Below, piece by piece: positions 31,101-36,837 of a stretch of DNA of 50,775 nucleotides (the first letter of the stretch is position 1; each line of letters opens with the position of its first letter). The stretch covers positions 1-50,775 of the forward strand of contig CAJUGL010000022.1 of the NCBI GenBank assembly GCA_910586515.1. The letters run 5' to 3'. The translations under genes and the position numbers were made by a program. Under the pieces are notes generated by a model. It was not told the origin of the DNA and did no database searches. It saw nothing but the letters and a program-made list of their open reading frames with translations. The DNA comes from an uncultured Acetatifactor sp. GTDB taxonomy: Bacteria > Bacillota > Clostridia > Lachnospirales > Lachnospiraceae.

Positions 31101-33346
31101 TTTTTGGCCACATTTAAGACCGCCGTTCTGTAGTCAGCCTCCTTATCCGGCTTATAGTAGTAGTCGTTTAAAGAGCCGTTTAACAAACCCGCAAAAGTAG
31201 GATACTCGATCAAAGTATTCTTATCTGTGTCTTTATTATACTGCACCACCAAATTGGAGGGCCAGCCAGTATAGTATTTAATATAGGCAGTGGGCTGTCC
31301 GTTGTTATTCACGGTGTTGCCTGCATCCATGGCATAATTAAATACGGTATTCTCCAAAGAATTATTGCTGGCGCTGTACGGCGTATTGCTGACAAAGTTT
31401 AGTTTCGCTTCGGAAGCAGAGCCGCCTTCCTGGGTCTTAAACGCGCTGCCGCCGATATCCGTAACAGCTGCAGGATTGTCAAACAAAACATTCTCCAGAT
31501 TATTACAGCCCATAAACGCTTCCGCGCCGATTGTGGTAATCGTGGAAGGAATGATCACATTCTGCAGAACTTTATTGTCCTTAAATCCCTGCTCTCCTAT
31601 TTCAACTACATTCAGCGGGCCGACTTTCCCGGGAATGTTGAGATTCTTCAGTCCTGACTCAATTTCCACATTGCTGATCTTTCCGGTTTCCGTACCCTCT
31701 AAGCGCGTCACTTCAAAAATGGCATTTAACCCATAAGTACCGTCCTCGTTTTTTGAAGCTTCGTCCGGCACTTTCTTCTTGTAAATCTCCTGCTCAGAAT
31801 ATTTGTATACAAAATACTCAGGAATAACCGTCTTTTGCAGATTACTGTCTTTAGAGCCCTCGAAGTAGAAACCGGGATCACAGGAACCTTTAAATTTCTC
31901 AAAAGAAAGATACGTATCCTGCGTAAAATTCACGGATGTAGTTTCGCCTTTTCCGTATATACGCTTCAGCTTGGAACAACCCTCAAATGTACTGACACGA
32001 ATATCTTGTTCTGTATAAGTGCTGGGAAAAATCACTTCTTCCAAACTTTTACAGTTGGCAAATGCATAATATCCCAGCTTGATCAATCCTCCCTCGTCTC
32101 CTGTACGGAGAAAATTGACATTTTGAAGTAAATCACAGCCTTCAAATGCAGAATCACCCACATATTCCACATTACGCGCATCAAACTCCCTCAGTGCTTT
32201 GCAATTAAAGAACGCATGATCACCGAGCACAACATGATTAGCTGTATCGCCTATCTTAAATGAAGTAAGTGCGTCACAGCCTTCAAATGCAGAATTGCCG
32301 ATCTCCACAACCGAATTGCTCAACTGCACTGAAGAAATATGCGTTTTCGCAAAAGCATATTTGCCAATGCCCACCAGATTAGGCTTCACTACAATTTCCG
32401 ATACTGTAGCGCTGCTGAAAATGCCCCTGCCGCTGTTTGGATCATTTGGATCGCTTTTAATTTCCTCAACTTTGCTTGCATCATACTCATTTTCCCCGGT
32501 TCCCGGACTGACCTTCACACGCTGATTTGCAATATGCCATACCGGAATGCCTTTAATCCGCTCAGTCATAACGCTGTTTGCCGGCAGCCATTTTACCTTA
32601 GTATCATCTGCCGTCTCTTTAATGACTGGCCTGCCTTCCACCCATTCTATGGCATCCGCTACTCCGTTTACAGTCGTATCTCCATATTTTACAAGGCCTG
32701 ATAAATAATAAAGACTTGGAGAATCATTTTTGCCGTTCCAATCATCCTTTATCCAACTATCGCGGCTTTGATAAAGGCAGGGTTCATACCTATATTCAGC
32801 AGGAACTACCACGTCATCCGGTCCTGTTGTTTCCGGCTTGACCAGTATGCGATAGAACAAAAGTTCCCCTTTCATCCCTCCTATCGCGCAGGAACGGCCG
32901 TCGTAATCCGTATAAGCGTCTACCGTATCCGGTATAGTCAACACATTATTGGGTTTAACGTTATTCTGCTGGTACTGATCATTATAGCCCACAATAACCG
33001 CATACTGCTTATCCGTATGTATCCCGCTCACAACAAAATTGAACACCAAATCCGCACTGGAATAAACCAAATACTTGCCGTTAAACATAAATTCCTTATC
33101 AGTTATGTTCGGAATTTTCGTTGTAATCTCCGTCCCATTGCCTATCGTCACCTTCATCGGTTCAGCAGGTCTGGGAACCTCCGTATCCGTCCCCTCCTCC
33201 ACAGCCACTTCATCCGCCTGCAGATAATCCACCGGAATAGCCGCCACCACAAGCGCGGATACCAAAAACAAAGTCCCCAACGTCTTGCGGATTGTTCGTT
33301 TCAAGCGTTTTCCCTTTTTCTTCAAATTTTTAACTGTGTTCGCCAT
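28127..33346 (-). CDS. large BspA-like LRR surface protein with sortase-type tail
   Basis: About 1739-residue cell-surface protein. A Lys-rich signal peptide (about 1-45) ends near YLQADE. Numerous LRR_5/BspA repeats follow (IGNSAFEGCDALTSF, IGAEAFMGCNNLENV and others; about 250-1040). Then come two Listeria-Bacteroides-type (Flg_new) domains (FKGWDSDEYLN region), a Pro/Gly/Thr spacer (PGPGGQTPAPG repeats), three similar beta-repeats each with NGxGSGxY and a GW(D/T)(I/V)SP motif, and an Asn/Gly/Ser-rich linker. The tail NTPTTGDGIHP, a hydrophobic helix and KDGKAPRKKK resembles a sortase B sorting signal. The class B sortase gene just upstream is the likely anchoring enzyme. The ATG at 33346 has AAGGAG upstream. 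It may mediate adhesion; the ligand is unknown. Confidence 0.93.
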   Translation of the reverse strand: MANTVKNLKKKGKRLKRTIRKTLGTLFLVSALVVAAIPVDYLQADEVAVEEGTDTEVPRPAEPMKVTIGNGTEITTKIPNITDKEFMFNGKYLVYSSADLVFNFVVSGIHTDKQYAVIVGYNDQYQQNNVKPNNVLTIPDTVDAYTDYDGRSCAIGGMKGELLFYRILVKPETTGPDDVVVPAEYRYEPCLYQSRDSWIKDDWNGKNDSPSLYYLSGLVKYGDTTVNGVADAIEWVEGRPVIKETADDTKVKWLPANSVMTERIKGIPVWHIANQRVKVSPGTGENEYDASKVEEIKSDPNDPNSGRGIFSSATVSEIVVKPNLVGIGKYAFAKTHISSVQLSNSVVEIGNSAFEGCDALTSFKIGDTANHVVLGDHAFFNCKALREFDARNVEYVGDSAFEGCDLLQNVNFLRTGDEGGLIKLGYYAFANCKSLEEVIFPSTYTEQDIRVSTFEGCSKLKRIYGKGETTSVNFTQDTYLSFEKFKGSCDPGFYFEGSKDSNLQKTVIPEYFVYKYSEQEIYKKKVPDEASKNEDGTYGLNAIFEVTRLEGTETGKISNVEIESGLKNLNIPGKVGPLNVVEIGEQGFKDNKVLQNVIIPSTITTIGAEAFMGCNNLENVLFDNPAAVTDIGGSAFKTQEGGSASEAKLNFVSNTPYSASNNSLENTVFNYAMDAGNTVNNNGQPTAYIKYYTGWPSNLVVQYNKDTDKNTLIEYPTFAGLLNGSLNDYYYKPDKEADYRTAVLNVAKKLFGTGGSDAAETGYEGELKAAIENITIPTGVEAVAKDLFKNGEAAEGNAIKDNNVAEENKPKKKFIIYGLESIEDNAFEAAEFLNAVDLIGNTKSIGAYAFKDCGNLASVTMTAPVEKMGNAPFIGCNKLATANIGGTGNHFTCVNSIIYELNEDGSKKALVEYLNGRGSGDVKREEAEGITAIYPEAFKNTDVRTVDLSAAQFETLSKGAFQNTLGTNNPPGLQSVILPASCSAIEDDAFTDSTIRDLTVPNMRCILNDRMFRDVDGDGKYTNPKDVTLYSPAESLSQPYGEGYMKEWIEYTGSFTVDFWGYDEETGEEDGFLIESIVNVESGKSVVAPADDKVPVWPDHEFKGWDSDEYLNVTRNLSIKAVYSGEYNVVFYDSDWKTVLFSTSVLPGKTVNPPSKNDDDVPIPSWRNKATGEVMSEKDIRSMPITQDLEFIAEYGEGTGPSASPGPSPSPSASPGPGGQTPAPGTTPTPGPGGQTPAPGATPTPGPGGNVPNPDGTFSLEVRNGKGSGNYVPGSQIIIEADPAPEGQKFIGWDISPEATVVTDKERAVTILTMPSSDVAALAKYESKNGTEDPGTLYTLQVLNGSGSGTYPAGTQVIITANTPAENQVFSGWDISPAETVVSDASKVSTVITMPANDAAAIANFTPKDGGATPSPAPTGLHSLVVHNGSGSGNYAVGAQIVITANDPAPGQTFTGWTVSPDSTVITDKTLPGAVITMPDNDVAVIANYKSNGTGSGNTSGSNTGTNNNNNNSGSNNNNNSGSGGNSSGTTNRPSSTARPSSGGGTTVVIDKNGLSNTGVVSATVNGSSDNFTIKVTESSEATEAIVKALLAEYGSIDNIKYFPMDISLYDSTGNTKITDTTGLSVSITLPLPDSLITYAGNNKVAGVVNDRLDKLTPRFTTINGVSCVTFTAEHFSPYVIYVDVTNLSDGTITDNTPTTGDGIHPKWFLSIGLACLSFVMFMIKDGKAPRKKKAVVRA

Positions 33347-33684
33347 TTTTACTACTCCTTTGCGATTTTTTGCCGCTGCAATGAACTTTCTTCCTGCCTT
33401 CTGATGTCTCAAGATTTATCCGAACCTGGAAAATCTCTGCACATTTCCAATCCCTGGTTACAGCAAAACAACAAATATCCTGCCTAATTGCACACTACAG
33501 GATAATCTAATTTTATATCGTCATTTTTTACCGTTCAGATTAGCTTTTCAGTCTTGATAATTTTTATATTCAAACGGCAGTCTTAATGTTACCTTCTATT
33601 TTACTCTATTTGAAAATAATTTCAAGTCTTTTTCCCAGATAAGAAAATATTCATAACAACTACTCATAACAATTCGCTTCTCCC
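33347..33684. other. 338-base intergenic region with the LRR promoter
   Basis: AT-rich gap between the large LRR gene and the sortase stop. It holds the LRR promoter at 33598-33625 and an untranslated leader of about 245 bases. No ORF, tRNA or clear terminator for the sortase gene was seen. Confidence 0.7.
33598..33625 (-). promoter_or_regulatory. promoter of the large LRR gene
   Basis: Minus-strand TTGAAA (33620-33625), 16-base spacer, TAAAAT (33598-33603). It sits in a 38-base block (AAAAAGACTT...TAGAGTAAAATAG) that is about 32/38 identical to the block upstream of the sortase gene. Confidence 0.75.
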
Positions 33685-34854
33685 CTACTCTATTTTTTTT
33701 GCCACCACCACAAATCTTCCGTCTGTCTCCTGATAATCACATGTGGACAGGGTCAGCAGCTGGTCCCCGTACTCTGCGGTCACCCCTGTGTCATAAAAAG
33801 ACATTTCCGCCATTTCCTGCATATAGGACGCAAATTCCTGTTCGCCGTTTGCATCAATAAACTGATAGTATTTAAACGCTATTTCCGTTTCTTTATAGAC
33901 TTTGGAGCGAAATACGTACATAACCTGGTAGGTTCCCTTTTCGTAAATCGTATCAAAACTGATATAGGGATGATCCTTATAATAGGATTCCTTCTGATAT
34001 AAATCCAGCTGACCGAACATTCTTCCGTTCTTCATATGATGCCCGTACAGAATATAGTTGGTGCTCGGCTTAAGTACGTCACAGTCCTTATCCATGAAAA
34101 TGGTTCCGTTTTTATCGTACTCCTGGTTCATATTGTGATCCAGATAATATTCATTGTCAGTGGTCTGCATTACCGGGTAGTCAATGTAAGTCCCGTCGAT
34201 CTTCACCCACCCGATCAATTTCCGGTTCTTCAGCAGCAGATTCCGGTATTCCTCCAGCACTTCCCTGGTTTCATCCCCATTGTCCAGGGTATAAAGCGGG
34301 TCCGTCTTACCGCCGGATACCACGTCTCCCACCGGCGGCTTCTCCTTCAGCTCGCTCAGCTGACGATAATTGCTGTTTGTGCGGTAATTATAATAAGAAT
34401 AAATCCCGAAATATCCCAGACAGCCTGCTGCCAGCAGACTGCACACCGCTATGGTAAGCTTCCTGCGCTTTTCCCGCTTCCGCAATTCGTTCTCCACAAT
34501 GGCATCCAGCCCGGCCCCATGGGAAGAAACCGAAGAAACGCTCTTTGTCCCCTCGCTTTGTTTTCCCCTTTTTACCGTTTTCGCAGTCTTTGTCTCCTGC
34601 CGGCCGTTTTTCTCCTTCAGTTTTTCCTTTCTTATCAGTTCCTCCACTTCCTCCCGGAAATCCTGTCCCAGGAGCGTGTGAAATTTATATCGCCCTTCCC
34701 GAAGAGCCTTGCGCAATTCTTCCAGACTGGCCATATTCTGCTGATCCGTCTGTCCGCGAAGCCGATCCATCAATTCCTTATCTCTTTTTGCAAGGGCATA
34801 GTCGCTTTCCGTCCGGAAACGCCTTCCTTCCACGATAAAAACTTTCTGTGCCAT
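33685..34854 (-). CDS. srtB: class B sortase with long cytoplasmic extension
   Basis: 389-residue membrane transpeptidase that cleaves sorting signals and joins proteins to the peptidoglycan. An N-terminal hydrophilic, coiled region of about 135 residues comes first, far longer than classical SrtB. It is followed by one membrane helix (about 136-155, LTIAVCSLLAAGCLGYFGIY) and the sortase barrel. Catalytic residues are the His in LYGHHMKNG, the Cys in LSTCDYQETDG and the Arg in DGRFVVVAK, matching class B. The adjacent large LRR protein, ending in a TPTTGD-type signal, is the obvious substrate. Its promoter at 34909 is nearly the same as that of the substrate gene. The SD sequence is weak (GGGTAAAATTC). 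Confidence 0.95.
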   Translation of the reverse strand: MAQKVFIVEGRRFRTESDYALAKRDKELMDRLRGQTDQQNMASLEELRKALREGRYKFHTLLGQDFREEVEELIRKEKLKEKNGRQETKTAKTVKRGKQSEGTKSVSSVSSHGAGLDAIVENELRKREKRRKLTIAVCSLLAAGCLGYFGIYSYYNYRTNSNYRQLSELKEKPPVGDVVSGGKTDPLYTLDNGDETREVLEEYRNLLLKNRKLIGWVKIDGTYIDYPVMQTTDNEYYLDHNMNQEYDKNGTIFMDKDCDVLKPSTNYILYGHHMKNGRMFGQLDLYQKESYYKDHPYISFDTIYEKGTYQVMYVFRSKVYKETEIAFKYYQFIDANGEQEFASYMQEMAEMSFYDTGVTAEYGDQLLTLSTCDYQETDGRFVVVAKKIE

Positions 34855-34908
34855 GAATTTTACCCAATAAACCTTCAGCCTATATTGAAATTTGAATCTG
34901 TATACCCT

Positions 34909-34936
34909 ATTTTACTCTATCCCGAAATTATTGCAA
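34909..34936 (-). promoter_or_regulatory. promoter of the sortase gene
   Basis: Minus-strand TTGCAA (34931-34936), 16-base spacer, TAAAAT (34909-34914). The spacer end and -10 context TAGAGTAAAATAG and the upstream AAAAAGACTT are shared with the LRR promoter at 33598-33625. Confidence 0.75.
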
Positions 34937-34954
34937 GTCTTTTTGACAGTGTCC

Positions 34955-34993
34955 GAACAGAAATGACGGCTGACTGCCAAGCCATGAACAGCA
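34955..34993 (-). repeat. intergenic hairpin element, copy C
   Basis: Read on the minus strand: TGCTGTTCATGGCTTGGCAGTCAGCC then GTCATTTCTGTTC, aligning with copy A (TACTGTTCACGGCTTTGCAGTCAGC...CCGTCATTCCGGTTC). The stem is ATGGC/GCCGT, with a T-G pair where copy A has C-G. It lies just upstream of the sortase promoter. Confidence 0.7.
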
Positions 34994-35057
34994 AACCGGA
35001 AGGGAATGTCCGAACCGCCGTATAAACTCCTCAAAAATTACTGTCATTTCCCTGGAA

Positions 35058-35085
35058 ACATTGACATGCCGGCCCGCATAGAATA
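35058..35085 (+). promoter_or_regulatory. sporulation mother-cell-type promoter (SigK-like)
   Basis: ACA (35058-35060), 16 bases, then CATAGAATA (35077-35085). This fits the Bacillus SigK consensus AC-N16/17-CATANNNTA. A TTGACA at 35061 has no matching sigma-A -10 at proper spacing. The start would fall about 25 bases before the ATG of the Cys/Gly-rich gene. Confidence 0.55.
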
Positions 35086-35117
35086 AAGCATAAATAAACC
35101 TATGGAGGCTTAAAAAA

Positions 35118-35489
35118 ATGAGTGATTTAACTGCTACAAACTGCGGATGCAATGATTCCTGCGGATGTTCTGCCAACAATGGATGCGGGTGCGGATGCGG
35201 CAGCGGAAGCGGATTCGGAAGCTGGATCTGGATTCTCCTTCTGCTGTGCTGCTGCGGCGGCGGAAATTCCGGCAGCTGCGGATGCGGCAGCAGCGGCGGC
35301 AATAACTGCGGATGCGGCGGATTCCTGGGCGGCGGCAACGGCGGCGGATGCGAATGGATCATCTGGATCCTGCTCCTGTCCTGCTTCTGCGGCAACGGCG
35401 GCGGATTCCAGGGCGGCAATAACTGCGGATGCGGCGGCGGATGCGGATGCAGCAATAACTGCGGCAACGGTTGCGGCTGCGGATGCTGA
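35118..35489 (+). CDS. Cys/Gly-rich small protein with two WIWILLL segments
   Basis: 123-residue protein with 25 Cys and 41 Gly by count, organised as an internal duplication. A CGC/GNNCGCGG-rich arm leads into SWIWILLLLCCCGGG, a second CG-rich arm leads into EWIIWILLLSCFCGNGGG, and a final CG-rich tail closes with GCGCGC. No signal peptide or enzyme motif is seen. The alternation of Gly-rich segments and short aliphatic stretches recalls YjcZ-type spore proteins, and the Cys content recalls cross-linked coat proteins, but neither is a firm family match. GGAGG lies nine bases before the ATG. The SigK-like promoter supports a spore coat or exosporium role; this is inference. Confidence 0.8.
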   Translation: MSDLTATNCGCNDSCGCSANNGCGCGCGSGSGFGSWIWILLLLCCCGGGNSGSCGCGSSGGNNCGCGGFLGGGNGGGCEWIIWILLLSCFCGNGGGFQGGNNCGCGGGCGCSNNCGNGCGCGC

Positions 35490-35523
35490 TCAGGTCTATG
35501 ACCAAATAAGTCAACAGACAGCC

Positions 35524-35558
35524 ACAGGCCCTCATGGGACTCCCCATCGGGGGCCTGT
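35524..35558 (+). terminator. strong hairpin after the Cys/Gly-rich gene
   Basis: ACAGGCCC (35524-35531) pairs with GGGCCTGT (35551-35558), and ATGGG/CCCAT stack inside. There is no U-tract, so it may be a weak terminator or a 3' stabilising hairpin. Confidence 0.45.
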
Positions 35559-35678
35559 TCCAGGTAAACATTAACAGGCAGACTTTTACAGATAGCCGAC
35601 CTGCCTGCGGAATCCCTGAGTCAATTATATGCGTGTGCCAAAACGGAAAATGCCCCCACATATCCCCCAACCTGTCTA

Positions 35679-35687
35679 CATAGAATA
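35679..35687 (+). promoter_or_regulatory. second CATAGAATA element (SigE/SigK-like -10)
   Basis: The same CATAGAATA as upstream of the Cys/Gly-rich gene, here 43 bases before the ATG at 35730. A CATATC lies 14 bases upstream (35659-35664), the spacing of SigE -35 boxes. Only the -10 is a close match. Confidence 0.45.
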
Positions 35688-35729
35688 GAAAACAAGGAAC
35701 TATTCTTGACCGGAAAGGAGTGTGCCGCC

Positions 35730-36254
35730 ATGGAGGAACAATCGGCAAAAACCGTCACCGCATTTGATTCCCTCTTCACCAGCAATAAAATTCAAATGCT
35801 GAAAATACTGCTTCCCCGTCTGATCCCGGAACAACAGGGGGGTTTTGCCGTCTACATAAAACTGTTGGAACTGCAATATACCCTTACCTTTCTGCGGCGT
35901 CATCCCGGCAGGTCACTCTTTGACGGGGCCAAAAAGCTGTCAGCCGGTTTTTTTCAGGAGGACAACACCGACACCCTGGAGCTGCTGGACGAACTGCTGC
36001 CGTTCAGCGGACCGGAGGAACGGGCCAAAATACAGAATATGAAAAACATGATGGAAACCTTCAAAAAAATGAAGGAAATGATGGACATGATACAGATGAT
36101 GCAGGAACTTTTCCCGGAGGGAATGGGCGGGGACGGCAATCCCATGGACTTTTTCTCCAACATGCCGGGAATGGGCGACATGCCGGACCTGTCCGCAATG
36201 GCAGACATGGCGTCCTTTTTCCAGAATACCCAGGCGGGGACTGACAGCCAGTGA
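35730..36254 (+). CDS. hypothetical protein with Met-rich C-terminal half
   Basis: 174-residue protein, not recognised. The N-terminal half (about 1-85) is helical and well-formed (SLFTSNKIQMLKILLPRL, FAVYIKLLELQYTLTFL). The C-terminal half is strikingly Met-rich (NMMETFKKMKEMMDMIQMMQ, then GMGGDGNPMDFF and MPGMGDMPDL). The ATG at 35730 is preceded by AAAGGAG; a TTG eight codons earlier lies before this site and is unlikely. No signal peptide or membrane helix is seen. It is followed 104 bases later by another small hypothetical on the same strand. A CATAGAATA element upstream suggests sporulation-stage expression; function is unknown. Confidence 0.75.
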   Translation: MEEQSAKTVTAFDSLFTSNKIQMLKILLPRLIPEQQGGFAVYIKLLELQYTLTFLRRHPGRSLFDGAKKLSAGFFQEDNTDTLELLDELLPFSGPEERAKIQNMKNMMETFKKMKEMMDMIQMMQELFPEGMGGDGNPMDFFSNMPGMGDMPDLSAMADMASFFQNTQAGTDSQ

Positions 36255-36358
36255 TCTTTAGTTCACAGGATCCGGGCATAATGCCGTTTCCTCCGTAAAC
36301 GGACCCGCGCCTGCTATCACCCCAAAACCCAGATTGTAATCGGAAGGAGTCTTTATCT

Positions 36359-36712
36359 ATGGAAAACATCAGAAACAACCCGGGAAACGGCGGCAGCCCC
36401 GGTCACGACAGCACAAATACGCCCGGCAGCGGCTCCGGGAAGCCGGCCTGGATGTCGGATCCCCTGGTAAAGGAAATTCCGGCAAAAAAGCTGCAGTTTT
36501 TAGAAGAGCTTTTCGCCCAGGGACAGGGAAAAAGCCAGAAGGAAATGATGGCCTATCTCATGCCGGCCATGAAACGGGCCAAGAAGGAGAACCTGACCTT
36601 CACCCCCCAGGAGGTCAGCGCTGCCATTGCCGCCATCAAAAAATACAGCTCCGAAGAGGAACTGAAGAAAATCGACAAAATTCTGGAAAAAAGCCGACAG
36701 GGCGGAAAATGA
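36359..36712 (+). CDS. small hypothetical protein, Gly/Ser-rich N-terminus
   Basis: 117-residue protein of unknown function. A disordered N-terminus (about 1-30; NNPGNGGSPGHDSTNTPGSG) is followed by a helical core: VKEIPAKKLQFLEELFAQG, GKSQKEMMAYLMPAMKRAKK and FTPQEVSAAIAAIKKYSSEE. The core reads like a small structural or adaptor domain, with no catalytic residues evident. GGAAGGAG precedes the ATG. It has no obvious promoter of its own in the 104-base gap, so it is probably co-transcribed with the Met-rich gene. A terminator follows 11 bases after the stop. The pair may be conserved together in Lachnospiraceae, but this was not tested. Confidence 0.75.
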   Translation: MENIRNNPGNGGSPGHDSTNTPGSGSGKPAWMSDPLVKEIPAKKLQFLEELFAQGQGKSQKEMMAYLMPAMKRAKKENLTFTPQEVSAAIAAIKKYSSEEELKKIDKILEKSRQGGK

Positions 36713-36723
36713 TGATCACCGGA

Positions 36724-36775
36724 AATCCGGCAGCCGCAGCAAACTGCGCAACTGCCGGATTCTCTGTTTTCTCTT
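36724..36775 (+). terminator. Rho-independent terminator after the hypothetical pair
   Basis: AATCCGGCAG (36724-36733) pairs with CTGCCGGATT (36752-36761), and CGCAG/CTGCG stack inside. A T-rich CTCTGTTTTCTCTT follows. It ends the plus-strand unit before the convergent leuS. Confidence 0.75.
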
Positions 36776-36837
36776 CAAAACCAAAGTTTATAACATAATT
36801 CCGATGTTTTTATATCGCCAAAACATAATGCTTTTTG

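Noticed and set aside
35152..35574. Ala/Asp-rich open frame over the Cys/Gly-rich gene
   Set aside because: It is the +1 reading of the GGC/GCG-rich repeats and lacks a start context; the Cys/Gly frame has the SD and promoter.
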